Origin: Puffinus mauretanicus
Lineage: Eukaryota; Chordata; Aves; Procellariiformes; Procellariidae
Assembly: GCA_023333565.1 (NCBI GenBank)
Contig: JAJKFH010001548.1
Span: 186,001-250,000 of the forward strand
Reading direction: 5' to 3'
DNA length: 64,000 bases
The translations under genes were made by a program, and so were the position numbers. Numbering within the stretch: position 1 is the first letter of the stretch; each line of letters begins with the position of its first letter. The notes beneath the pieces were generated by a model. That model was given only the letters and a program-made list of their open reading frames with translations. It had not been told where the DNA came from and ran no database searches. This document shows, piece by piece, positions 10,150-22,739 of the stretch.

Positions 10150-13100
10150 ACAGAAGTCGCTGAGGGCAGCCTGGAGCGGGCTGAGGTGTTGGGGGACTCG
10201 CTGCCCGAACTCTCGGAGCTGGCGTTTGGTGTGGGGACCTGTCGGAGCCAAACCACTTCTGACGGCAGCTGAGGTCTCGGTAGGTCTTGCAGAGGTGGAG
10301 CACCCCAACAAATAGCGGCTGGGACCTCGGTAAATCTGTATTTACGGATAGAAAATGCTTGTAAGACACTTGGCGGGAGGTGATGCTTTTGGTAAGGACA
10401 ATGCCTTGTGTGGTCACGTATCAAACACGGGCTCCTGCATGGAAAAGTCCGCCGAGAATGATATTTTCTACTTACGTTTTCCAAAAATGCAGGATTTGCA
10501 ACGTTATTTAGTTATAAAACTCCATCCTGTACTGGTGAGGAGGGAGCTTTGCCGTCGGCTCGGCAGAAGTTGGGTTTCGCCCCGGGCAGCTCTGCCCAGC
10601 TCCAGGTGAGCGGCAAGGGGGGTTGTCCCCTGCCTGACTTTGCCCTGTGGCACACAGAAAGGGCCACCCTGGCAGCGAATGCTGATCAGGTTTGGCTCGG
10701 GAATAGGGACCTGGAGAGAAATACGTGCCAAGAAACGGGAGCCGTTACCGTCATGAGGTGAGTTAGAAATCGCGGCGTTTGTATGGGCTGTAAAAAAGAC
10801 GGGAGTTGGGAAGCGGGACGAAGTGCCGTCCTGGGACAGTGCCTGGGGCAGAAATGCCTAAAAAAGGAAAGTGAGGTGTTCAGTTTCTCGCCTGAAACTG
10901 GACTTTTTTCTGCTGCATATGCTGCAATTTATGGTACAATGGTGTCCCCTAGTGCCGAGTTATTCCTGGAGCAACTGCCTGTTGCCTAATGAGGTTTCTA
11001 CTGTCGTTTTTAGATAGTCCAGCCCCAGCTCCTCCCCGTAACGCTGTCCTGTTTCCTCCGGTGTTGGTGGCACTCGGTTCCCCCTCTCCCACCCCTGCCT
11101 CCGTTTTATTTCATAATCTTTGGGTTTTCCCTCTCTACCACCTTCTTGTTTTTTCCTGGAGGGATGCTCAGGCTGGGAAGGAGCCAGCCACAGAAGGGGG
11201 TCCACCCATCCCCACATGGCCACTGGTCCCCGCATGGGGACCCCGGCCTCGGCGCTGGCGGCGAGCAGAGTCCCTCCTCCTGCCCTGGGCTCCAACAGCA
11301 CCGTCCGCCTTGCCTAAAAAATGCTGTTTCTGTGTTGAATACCTGTCCCGGCATGGAGCTTGGACCTGCAAAGCTTTCACTGGAAGCTGATGGTACCTAC
11401 AGCCCTTTGGCATTGCATCATCGTGACAGACGTCCCATCGTTTTGGCCTTCGTTTGTCTGGGAAGGTTATTTCTGATAAAAGCCAGTATAGCTCTGGAAG
11501 AAACCAGCACCCAGGACGAGCTCCTCACTGTGCCCATGTGGCAATACCACGGTCTTGCTTGTCTCCTACCAAAAGAAAAGAAGTGGTCCCCACCGCCGGC
11601 TGCCTTCGCACGGACACTGCCCCGCTCTGAGGAGTCCCTCGGGTCCTCGGGAGGGGAACCCAGCGCCCACACGGCACACGGCAGCCACAAATATCCCAAC
11701 CGAGGAGGAGGAGGAATCGCCATGCGGCTGTCGGTGCTGGAGAGACGGGCTATGCCTTGTTCTAGCCCTTCACTTGCACGCTGCCTGATCTGGCAAACAG
11801 TAATTATCTCTGGGTTAACACAAGGAAGTTCAGTGGGTAAATTGGACATCGGTGTTCCGTATCATTTCTGTTTGCTCAAAGACGGGAAAATAACTGGAGC
11901 ATCATAAACACTCCCAACCAGCTGCCGTGTCGTTGCTGACTGTCACTTGCTGTGCACGTTGCCAGTCCTAAGCACTCAAAAACCTTGAGTCAAGCCTTCC
12001 AAATCATCGCTTAATACTGTTTTGGATCTCTCTCTCTGCTGTTCAGTGCCTGTGCCTGAGGGAGCAAGCAGGTAACATCTTCAGGCTTCGCTCTGCAGCC
12101 TCCACAACTAGAAATACACTTTTTTCCCCCGAAGCAAACCAAGAGTGGAAACTTCTGCTCTAGACCTCTGATTTTAGCCAGCGTAAGTCAAGCCATGAAG
12201 AAAGTCTACTTAGGGCTAGTGTGTCTGCATTACAACCCTTTTAAATTACACATGGGGCTCGGACAGTGTGGTAAGTGTATTCTATACACTAAAGCATGAA
12301 CTGGTTAATAGTATATTGAATGTAAAAAATAAGAAGTGCTTTAACCTACTCTTCTCGCTGTTGGGTTTTACAACTGCGGAGGTGCTGTACGCCCCGAGCA
12401 GCATTCAGAGCCTGATGCCTCACCAGGCAGAGAACAAGTGATGCTTCAAGGCAGACCGTGCCCGCTCCCCCCAACAGCCCTTGCCGGGGCAGGGGGTTCG
12501 CTCCTGTACGGAGGGGAAAAAAGGCCGATCCCAGCTGAAGCCCATAGCGTGTAATAGTACGTACAACCTGCAGGTGTGAGCATGAGCAGGGGCTGAGGCC
12601 GGGAGGAGACACCGATTCCTTAGTCCCCTTTCATACTTTCAGTACACAAACCATACGTACAAGGCTATAATACAGATATTGTGGTTTCTGTTTTTAAAAA
12701 AATGGGGAGATCCAGCCCTCTCACCAGTGGGTTGAATAGGTGCCACCAGAGCATGAAATGGAGCAAAACCGTTAAATATAAGAGAGAGAAATCTGCATTA
12801 TGTATGGATTGAGACAGTAATCTTTTTCGGGCTGGGGGGTTACAGCGTAACAGATAGCCATGCAAATTCCTTAATGGGAAGACGTGGCAGGGAGTTTCCC
12901 TTAACAAACAAGAAATCCTGGTCTAGCAGATGCCCAGGACACAGTGCCTCCCAGATAGACTCACACCTCTCCCCTTTACCTCTTGGAGGAAGGGTTTCAG
13001 GATAAACGTCTGTGCAGGCAGAAAGAACCATATGGGCGCTGTTTTGTCTTCGTAGCAGGCTAAAATGTAGTTTTATTTGTGCTCATTCTCAGAGAGGGTC

Positions 13101-16100
13101 CAAAGCAGCCACCTGCTGCCAGAAGCTAACCACAAACTAGATTTCTGTTTGCAAAAATAAAACAATCTTTCTGTTTCCAAGAGAACAGTACGAACCTTGG
13201 TTTCCAATAAATCCTGGCCGTGACTGCTCTCCACTCCTTTTCAGAGCCGCTCCACACGAGCGCATCGCAGCCTGCCCTTCCTCGGCCACGCTGCCGGGGC
13301 AGGCGCTGCACAGAGGATTTTCAAGCAGGACCCTCTCTCACTCGTAGCTTTTCTCAATGTTCTTCTTCAGCAACAGTAAAATTGTCTGACCCTGGTGCAG
13401 GGAGAAGAGGGGACTCTCTGATTTCTCTTAGGCTGCGTGCCCCCCAACCCGGTCAGTTAGAATTGCTGGTTACTTCTGGAAATGGTAAGTTTTGGGGGAG
13501 TTTTCTCCCCACGTGCGTGTATATGCTTGAACACACTACAAATCACAGAAGATAAAGTCATATTTCTAATAGCCAGTGGCATGTCTATCTCGTTTATAAG
13601 CCTTCAGTGATCTTTCTTCCTCAGGCTGTAAAAATATTTCCTTTTTTGACACTTGTGATACTGTAGCAAGTTGTCGTTTGGGTTTTTTAACTCCACACTG
13701 GTTTTGCCTGCTATGGGGCCAAATTCCAATGCCACAGGCTGGGAAATTCAGAAATTACACATAGGATGTAACCACCCTTATTCTATATGAAGTGTCTTCA
13801 TGTAAAACGCTTGCAGGATGTGAGAAGCAAGCAACTCTTCAGTTTAACAAGCAATAAACTGCAAGCACTGGCAATAAAGACAGATTTCCTGTCTGAGCAA
13901 GGTGCTTTCCGTCCCCACCATCCGCAGGAGCCTGGGCACGTATTTTGGGGCTGGAGGGGCTCGGTGCGAGGGGTGGGTGCAGCCCACAGGGTAGCTCCCG
14001 CTGCCTGAATCCCCCCCACAGCTGCAATAGGGGTCTGGGCACCCAGGCGCTGCAGGTCCCTTTGCAGGAGCTCGTTCTCACGCTGAATCCTAATTTAGCA
14101 TTTTTTTCCCCATTTCCACTGCGGTCTAACATTAGAAGAGGGACTTCTTCCATATGGCAGGAGGGAGAACACTGGGCTCTTTATCCTTCACGTATGGCGG
14201 CGGAGGATATGACCCGATTACTAGGGGAAAAAAATAAGCAGCAAAAATGAAGGAAAGTACATCAGATTTTAAAATACCATCAGTGTAAGCAATAAAACAT
14301 CTTAGAAACGCTGCTGAAAGCAAACCTGAGGGATGGAGAGCCCGGGCTGCCACTCGGGGTTACAAATCCATCTCTTGGCGCATGGGTCGGCACGATTGGG
14401 AACTCAACCCTACTTCTCCCAAACTATTAATTTCAGCTCTGCGAGTGGCCACACGTACAAACAAATATTTGGAGTATTTGCAAACTTCACTTGAGCGTGA
14501 AATGTGCCCGATGCTTTCCTGTCAATGCGGCTTCTTACGCTTCAGAGGAAGACAGGCTGCTCTCGGAGCAAAGCGAGGACCCTTTGTTAGTTCAAGAAAT
14601 ATATTCCAGATGGATATTCACCAGGTTGGGGGGGGGGTAAAGGGGAGGAGGTAGCAAAACCACCCTATTTTGGTCAATAATAAAAACTCCACTTCCAGGA
14701 ACACTGCTGCATGTCTCTGCTAGGGATGCTGAAGACTAAACAGAGTTTGTTTTCGGTTTAGCCCATTGAAATCCCTTTATTTGCGAGGAGCGGGTCTCTG
14801 TGATGCTCTGCTTGAGTTTAACTTCAGCAAGGCTCCACGCAGCCCCCAAGACCCCCCCAGATAACGCCTTGCGGGATCAAGGGCCAAAGGCACAGCGCTG
14901 CCCTGTGTAACCGTTTTGGGAATCGCTCTCAGCGCAAGGCAGGAGGTTTCTGCAGATATTTTGTCTAGCCAGCCCGTGCCGGGGGTGCTGCAAAGGGCTG
15001 ACTCGAGAAAGTCATTATTGCAAAAGGCGAGCGTGTGGCCTGACTCTGTTGAAGAATTGCAGCCATCCCAGGAGTCAGCCGAGGCCTCGGTTCCTTTCTG
15101 AGCAACCATCTGAAACGAGTCAGTCCCTACTCGCTGCCCTTTTCTCCTTCCACGTTACTCACGGCAGGAAGCCTGCTGGAGTGATGAGCACCGCTTACGT
15201 GAGTGAGGCCTGAAAAATGCAACAGTGCCCTTTCACCACCATTTTTCAAGGAAAATGGAATGAGAAGTTCCCCATAATTGGCCTTGAGCCTCTGCCTCCT
15301 GTCAGCAGCATCTCCTCCCACGCGCCTCCATGTCCTTCATCACCCCGACTTACTATGCCAGAGGTTCACAGGACTTCAGAGCTGGTTTATGTTCCTCCTC
15401 GCCCTTTTCTGGGTGCTCAGGTGGGAAGGGCATGGCTGCACTCCCCAACAAACCTGGAGCAGCATCCTCACCCTGTGCAGGAGAGCTCGTGGTCCCCAGC
15501 TCCAGGCTGACCCTGGGGCAGCTCCCTGCTCCTTACCTGGGCAACGGAGAGCAGCCAGGCTCTGCGTGCCCAGTCCAGCCCCCGTGACGAGGTGGCCCAG
15601 AAGACTTGCCCCGGAGAAGAGCCACGAGCCATGCACGAGGTCTGCTTGGTCCCGCGCTGTGCGGGACTCGAGGCGGGAAGAGGCTTTGTGCGGAGTTCAG
15701 GTGGATTTTCTGCTTCGGGATGCAGCGCGATGACTCAGGTCAGGGTTAATCATATCCTGTGGTAGGAAAAACAGTCCTCGGGGATATGAACTAATAAAAC
15801 AGAGGCACTGAGAAACGGTTGCCAAAGCCCCGGGGGACAGTTCTGCACATCCTGAGGTCCTGGGTTCTTTTATCTTATCATCTACCAGGAGCCTGTTCAA
15901 ATCTGAATTGCGCTGCTAATACTGAGCTGACCGTAGAGTTTGCTTCCACTGCAGTTAACTGGGATCGTTCTGAGGGTCAGCGAGCGTCCCTGGTGCATCT
16001 GCGCGGGCTCTGCCTTGCCGGCTGGTCCATGGCAAAGGACGCTGTAGCAGGTCGGTGCTGGGCAGGAGAATCGACGGCGACAGAAAGTGGCACCAATGAT

Positions 16101-19100
16101 TCAGCCGTGGCATCCGCCCAAATTAAATTTCTAAGTACAGTAACTCTCTCCCATGGCAGGGAGTTCTGATGAAATAACCCCAGCCCCCTGCAAACGTTTA
16201 ATATTACACTGAGTTTACATAAATATAAAGGCACGGACCTCACCAACTTCCACAGCTTCCAGCGAGGAGTGCCTGAGCCTCCATGGCCACTGACCCTGCA
16301 GGGTTATGTATTTTGATTTTCCCCCGTTTATTTCTACTGGGTGTTCCTCTAAAACAACTGTGCTCCAACGAGGAGTGCTGTAGCAAAAGCTGCCGGTTAC
16401 ACTTCACGCTCATGGAGGGCACGTTTCGTTGCTGAAGTGACTCTTCTTAGTTAGAAGGAAGTTGTGAGAGTTGATTGATAGTTGCAAGGGAAAAAAAAGT
16501 AGAAATATAGGGTATTAGCCATCAAAGCTGGAAAAGCTTTCTCTGTGATAGTCCTGCTGCATCAAGGCAGACAGAAAGGAGCAAAACATCACAGCTGTGG
16601 CCACGCCGTCTGCAAGGAACCTCTTGATATTGATTCAGGTATCTCGCCTGCTTTGTCTAACCGAAGTATTCTCTGGGCAGCAAGCAGAAGGGAGCCGTTC
16701 ACCGCCTCCTCCACCCCACTCCCCCCCAAAAAACCAAGATAATGAAAAGTTAAAATTGAGAACTAATCAAGAATTCAGACCAGAGAAGCCCAACAGCTGA
16801 AGTTTCAATCCCAAATTTAATTCAATTATACACAAAAATATGTAAATGCTTCAACCCCGGGTTTCCCTAGAAAATTGAAATCTTTACCAATTACCAGCTC
16901 TTTATCCAAATTACAAAGATTATGTCAATACAAAGCCTCCATGTTGCACTGTCCCGGGGCTGTTGGGAGAGGGAGGAGATTTGGGGCTGTTTGAGAAAAC
17001 AGTAAATTGGGGGATTTGTTTGTTTCTTTTTATTTTACGTTAAACTTCAGGGGCTTTTCTTTAAGTTTAGTGCAGAACCATCGCAGAACAGCGTCGCCTT
17101 TACTATCCCGGCTTGCATAAACACAGTTTAGGCTCCTTTTGGATGAAGGGATCTATATTTAAATACTCATGGCTTTTATGATTGTTTTTGCTATATTCTA
17201 TATATAAATACAAACCTACTTATCCAAGGGCAGCGGTGAAAAGGCAGCTACACTGCCGGTGAACAAGAGACCCCAATGTTGGCAGGACATTTTCTCTCCC
17301 CCTCTCCCAAAGACAGAGGAGGACAGGGTCCGTTTTCCTCGCGGTTCCCCGAGAGAGGCACCGACTGCATTTTGTCCATCAGAAGGAGGATTTTAAAGCC
17401 TCGGCCACGTAACCTTTAATACGAGGGGGGATTAGCAAACCTCCTTGAGTGACGCTGTGACAAAAGGCCAGGCTTGCGCACGTTCTACCCCCGCCGGCGT
17501 GCCCCACGCTGCTGGCACGGCCGCGGCACCCAGCCAGCACGGTTTGGGAGGAAAGGCTGAAGTAACTGCAAAGAGGGGAAGTGAAAAGCATATTGCTTCA
17601 TTTTTTTATGAAACAAGAGTCCTGTAGTTCTCTCAAATACGTGCTTTGTGTTTTTGTTTTTAGAGAAATGGCTGGAATAGGCGCCGAGGACACACGTGTA
17701 GGTGGGAGGAGGATTCGGGTTTCTGCTCGCAGGTGGCCCTCCCGGGGTGAGTGGCCAGGCTAGATCATGCACAGGTCCAAATATTCCATTTTTGGAGGCT
17801 TTCCCTCAGCTCCATTTGAAATGCTTAGGATGAACAAGAGCAAAGAGGGTCATTTCAAACCTTTTATTGCTAAGGCTATAGTGGTTCAGGCTGTGCCGTG
17901 ACACCGTGCTGGGGGCAATCTGCTCTCGGGGCTCCTCCCGCACGCATTTCGCGGTGCGCGACGCTGCTTTACCCAGCAGCACGCGGAGTGAGCTGCAAGT
18001 GGGATGCAAAGCGAAACTTTTCAATTTGCCGGGTTTAACGGAGACTGCTATTTGCACGACGTGGGACCTCTGTAGCTGCGTGGTGGCCAGGGCGATGCTC
18101 ATCTGCAGGTTTGGCTGAGCTGCCCCTCGCCATGCAGAGGTTTGGCTCAGGGGTCTCAAATCAGTTCCCGGCTGACAGCAGCTTATCACCCCTCTCTTAC
18201 AGCTCTAACAGAAAACTGTCCTCCATCGCTGCCGTACTTACCTCACCCCCATTATCACCGCAACAGAGCAAACTCTAACGAACTCAGGCTCCTAACTTCC
18301 CTGTTAAGCAGGGAGCGACTGTTATTGCCAGCGTGCGATGAAGAAGTGAGGCAGTGACCGATGCCGCAGCACCAGGCCACTCTCGGCCACCTTTTGCCCG
18401 CTGAAATGTTCGTCCCGCGCTCACCACCCACGAGACCGAGGTGGTGACCAGAAGCATTGCCCAGCCGGGCTCCAGGCGCGAAGGCAGCCTCAGGGCATGC
18501 TCGCAGCAGCGTAACTGCTTACACCTCACTTTCTTCTGCTTTTCTTGCAGATGATGGGAAAATTCACTGCTGGAATGTCAGAGATAAGCCCCACATCGAT
18601 CCCCATGGATGACCTCAGCTGGCAGCTGCTCGGGGCCTCACTCGCAGCCTCCGGAGCCACCAGCCCCTTCTCCGGAGCACGGCGTTTGCAGGAAACTCGG
18701 CAAAGCAAGCATTCTGCCTTTCTGCAGAGGAGCTTTCGGAAAGGCTGTGTAAAACCTCCCCTCTTCCAGCAGCCTCCGTTGCAAGGCACTCACAATAGCT
18801 GCAGCGAGGAAGACAGTGCAGATTTTTTTTCATAGCAAGAGAAGATGGGGAAGGTGGGAAGAGGCCAATTTTTTTTTCTGCTTTCTCATGCACAAAAGGG
18901 TCCTTATTCATTTTCATAGCAGGTTCTCTCACACAGCAATCCGCTCTGTCCGCCAGACAGCGGAGAAAGTCTCCTTATGCAGCTACCTCACACAGAATAT
19001 TGCTGCTTAGACCTTCTCGTCTGCTCTCTGAGGATGGGAAACTAGATCCATGACAATCTCAAAATGGAGAGCATTAGCCCCGAACAAATAAGTAGATTGC

Positions 19101-22100
19101 AATAATGGATACAATATGGAGGTTTCCTCGAGGAGCCAATATTTGTATTCTTCACAGCTGCATCTTTTTCTTTTTCTGTTTTTTTTTTTTTTTTCTTTTT
19201 AGCCTGAAGTGCTCCCAAATGCTTCATGCCATGAGGCTGCTTCTTATTTGCATCAAAGACCTGATTCATCGCTGCTCTGCACTTCGAGAGATTACGTATG
19301 CTCCTGCAAAGCAGATATAAAATGCTCGTCGGAGAGTATGGCGAGCCCCGTCTGCCGTGGCGCAGACACCGATCCGACGCGAAGGAGACGGTGCTCCAGC
19401 TCCGACGCGTCTGCCGAGTGCTGCGGCTGGAAGAGGAACCCCCAACCCAGAGCAGGGGCCCCCAGGCCTCCATCAAGTGAAGAAAAAAAAAAAAAAAACA
19501 AACAAAAAAGGGAATGGAAACAATAATGAGGAATGGGGTTATTGTAGGAAAGAGCAAGTAAAAGAGGTTGTTCGGGGACAGTGAAGAAAATGCCAGATAG
19601 GAAAGAAATAGTGCTCTGAAGAAAGACAATGGGGAAATAGAGTGAAACAATTGAAAACCCATGTTAAAACAGAGCAGGGAGATCACTGATCATAGGCGAG
19701 CAGTTTTTCACGAAGGTGCTGCAGCTTTGCTCCCTTCCAGCACACACAGCTCAGGGGATGCAAATAAAACTCTTTGCGTCCGTAGTTAAGGTGAAACTTC
19801 GGTGCTAACGTGATGCCATGAGGGAGATGGTTTTTACTCCCTAAATGTGAAGGGGGAGGGGAGTTAGAAAATGGGAAGCAGCCAGAAAAATGAGTGAACC
19901 TGCGTCACCTGATGGAAGGTAGGAAACCTGCCCACAGGCAGAGCAGGAGAGAAAGTGCAAAGGGAAGAGCATCACGTTACACTTGACATGAAAATATTTT
20001 CGGATTGCATCAGTCCTTTATTGCTGATGCTTCACCTGCAGCTTATCCAGATATGGCATTTAGAACCAGTTAAAAAAGAGGTCAGTATTTCCACAACTAA
20101 AGTCTCAGCCTTTTGTCTGATGGAAAAAATCAATTCCAAATGTGGAAATTTCAATACAGACTATAATTTTGTTACAATTCAGATTTATTCTGCTTGCTTT
20201 CTTTCCTTTTTGTCCTTCCCCTCCCCTCTGCTCTTCAAAAATTGGCTCTGATGCTTCGTTCTCACTCTCCGAAGACCCTTTGCAGCTGAGTTTCGTGCAG
20301 CGGGAAACGAGCCCCTGCCCAGCCTAGCCCGGGGAGCGAACCCGCTCCTTCCAAATCCCCTGTCTTTGGGACAAAAACACAGGACCCTGGTGCTGCAGCA
20401 TCGTGCAGATTTTACCTTCATGCAAAGCAACAGTAAAGCATGTCGATGATGTTTTTTTTAAACATTTTCAGTCTCGTTTATAAGACCTAGCGGTGAACTC
20501 ATTTTGGCTTTCTCCTTTTCCCACTAGAGCGAGGACAAGCATCCTCCAGCTCTAACGTGTTTAAATTATGGCTGTTTTGAGCATTTCTGAGGATCCAGCC
20601 ACTGGGATTACTTAGAACTACGACTACGTTCCCGTCAGGCCAGGCGAGCAGACCTGACCTGGCTCCACTGGCACTGCTACCAGGGCAGCTGAAGAACTGC
20701 CTGCGTGTTCACCCTGGGAGCGACGATTCCGCCCCAGCTCCTCAGAGCCCGACTCTTCCCACCGCTGAAACGTCCGATGCACCCCCCGTGTGCTCTGGGA
20801 ATGCTGCAACACCAGGGAGCGAGGCCGGGATGGGCTCCCTCCTGCAAGGAGAAGCTGTTTGCAAGGAGACCACGATTTCCTTCAGCCGTATGTTTTTGCT
20901 CCGGAGCAAAAGGTACGGTGCCACGTTGCGCGTGCTTCCCCCGGCATTTGCTTGGGCCGCCTGTTTCCAGCGCTTTGTTGCGGCACGGAGTTCTTCAGCC
21001 TGTTTGGGTTTATTTTTGCTTGTTGTTTGCTTCTTGGCTTGGGGGAAGAGTTATAAATTTATAGGTAAACATAGCTAGTGTTTGGAATTAGACTGAATCA
21101 GGACATTTTATTCCTATCTGGGCCTTTGCTAAATAATTCGAGGAGGAACTGAGCAGAAAGACCTTGCAGAAGGTGGCGGAGGCGTGTGGGAGGGAGCGGG
21201 CAGTGTCCCACAACCACCTCCTCCCTTGGCAGTGCCGCAGAAGAGCAGCAGCTCCGGGCTGGGGCCGAGAGGCAAGCGACGACTTCCCTGCTCCAGGCTT
21301 TCAGGCGAGGAAGGCGTTGGTGCTCGGGTGGTGCTTGAGGCCACGGCAGCCGGCCTCTTCCAAGACAGTAAGGAAGAGCTGGAGGGTGCCATGTTCCCCT
21401 CGGCCAGAAGGCCAAGCAGCTCCTGCGCTTGCCGGCGCTTCTCCAAGGCTCTGCAGAGCCGCCGGGACCTCGCTACGAATCCCCTGACAAACAGCGCTCA
21501 TCCCCGGGCTCTCATGGCTCAGCGAAGAGCAGACGTTAATGTGTTAATTACAGGGGCCGAGGTCAGCAAGGAGTCAGAGCTGCTGCTAAATATAAGCAGG
21601 CGGTCATTCGGGTGAAGACGGCCAGGCAGCCGAACGCTCCCCGCTCTCGGCACCTTCAGCCTCCAGGGATCCTCCCGGCTCTGAAAAGGCCCTTCCAGCC
21701 GCTTTTCCCCCTCATTTCAAAAGCAGCCGGAGGGCAATTAGTTTGCCACAGCTGATCGAGCTCCAGAGGAGTCGCGCTGCCTTTCAGTGCTCCCTGGCAT
21801 CCGCTGTCGTTATTTACAGGCACCCACGGGCAGCGAGCGAGGTGGGAGCCCCAGCCATCCCCGCTCCCGACGTTACAACAGCTTGCGAGGGTGATGAGGG
21901 CCAGCTTGGCTTTTCCTCCTTGCACAGAGAGGTCAGCAAGGGGGCTGCAGCAACAACCCAGGGTTTAATTCACTTTTCCTAATAGACCCTGCTGCGTTTC
22001 CAATGAGCTCGGTCAAACCTGAAGGCTGGGGCGAAGGAGGGTGCGGGTGCAGCTCCAGGTCGGGACACGCGGTGTTTGCACACAGACCGCGCCGTATAAT

Positions 22101-22500
22101 AAGTGAGAGAAAGAATCGTAAAACAGATGTTCTGTGCAAATTACCCAGGCACTGAACTTCACCCCTTGCCACTTACAACAGCCATAAGTGCGAGGTATGT
22201 TTATTGTGGGTTGTGGAGGGCTTTTGTTTTGCACCTTTATCATCACTTTGTACCAACGGCATTGTGGATCCAGTGATGATATTCAGTGAGTTCATGTGGG
22301 ATTTTACATGAGAACTTCTATGCAAGAAGTTTCTTCTATGCAATGGTCTGGGGTGGTGGGTTCACTGGGAGAGGTACCACAGGGGGGTCTGGGTCCTGCT
22401 TGGAGACAGAAGTGCAGACGCGGTGTCCGTCTGCATCTCCATCACCTGCCAAACTTCTCTGCCAGTCCATTCTGGCCTGTCCAAACTGGCGCCAAGAATC
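10150..22500. other. Intergenic region, no gene recognised
   Basis: The sequence alternates between GC-richer patches (about 10,150-10,350, 11,030-11,720, 13,900-14,060, 20,620-21,000 and 21,150-21,900) and AT-rich ones. Many overlapping open frames occur on both strands in the GC-rich patches, the longest on the + strand being 253 codons at 11,146-11,907. None has a recognisable domain, splice context or family resemblance. A pair of facing homopolymer tracts (T-rich about 19,166-19,200, A-rich 19,481-19,510) is present. Unrecognised regulatory elements or noncoding RNAs cannot be excluded. Confidence 0.5.
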
Positions 22501-22730
22501 TGTCTTCGTTCTTCTTAAGACTGAAAGAGTGGTCAGGCCTTGGCACAGGCTGCCCAGGGACGTGGTGGAGTCACCATCCCTGGAAGTATTTAAAAGACGT
22601 GTAGATGAGGCTCTTAGGGACATGGTGTAGTGGGCATGGTGGTGTTGGGTTGATGGTTGGACTCGATGATCTTAGAGGTCTTTTCCAACCTTAATGATTC
22701 TATGATCCTATGATTCTAGGATTCTAAGAC
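22490..22730 (+). mobile_element. CR1 LINE 3' end, truncated
   Basis: This is the 3' terminus of a chicken-repeat-1 retrotransposon in sense orientation. It encodes the CR1 ORF2 C-terminal signature (WHRLPRDVVESPSLEVFKRR at about 22,539-22,598), ending in a stop at 22,628. The usual short 3' UTR follows, with GGTTGGACTCGATGATCTTAGAGG-like sequence, TTTTCCAACC, and the terminal ATTCTATGAT-type octamer repeats ending near 22,728. As is typical of CR1, the copy is 5'-truncated. The 5' edge is approximate, because homology upstream of about 22,490 is unclear. Confidence 0.93.
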
Positions 22731-22739
22731 ATCTCTCTC

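Larger units (their letters stand above)
7903..10150 (+). other. CYSLTR1: CYSLTR1 3' UTR (extent approximate)
   Basis: No coding frame follows the stop. Two AATAAA signals stand out, at 8,305-8,310 and 10,127-10,132. The stretch from about 9,740 to 10,135 is strongly AT-rich with T runs and ATTTA-like motifs, the character of a long vertebrate 3' UTR, and composition changes sharply to GC-rich after 10,140. Alternative polyadenylation giving short (about 0.4 kb) and long (about 2.2 kb) 3' UTRs is plausible. Poly(A) tracts lie at about 8,783-8,808 and 9,005-9,025. Confidence 0.5.

Noticed and set aside
11146..11907. Open frame of 253 codons on the + strand
   Set aside because: The translation shows no family resemblance, the overlapping antisense frame is also open, and there is no promoter or splice context. 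Treated as chance in a GC-rich patch.
18545..18835. Acceptor-like TTTTCTTGCAG followed by a 96-codon open frame
   Set aside because: No matching donor with conserved coding sequence, and no family resemblance. It is most likely a chance pyrimidine tract and AG.
19042..19686. Open frame of 214 codons on the - strand
   Set aside because: It reads through homopolymer tracts giving poly-Phe and poly-Lys runs and has no domain.
22286..22630. Open frame of 114 codons as a possible host gene
   Set aside because: Its C-terminal half is the CR1 ORF2 end signature, so it is a transposon remnant and not a host gene.
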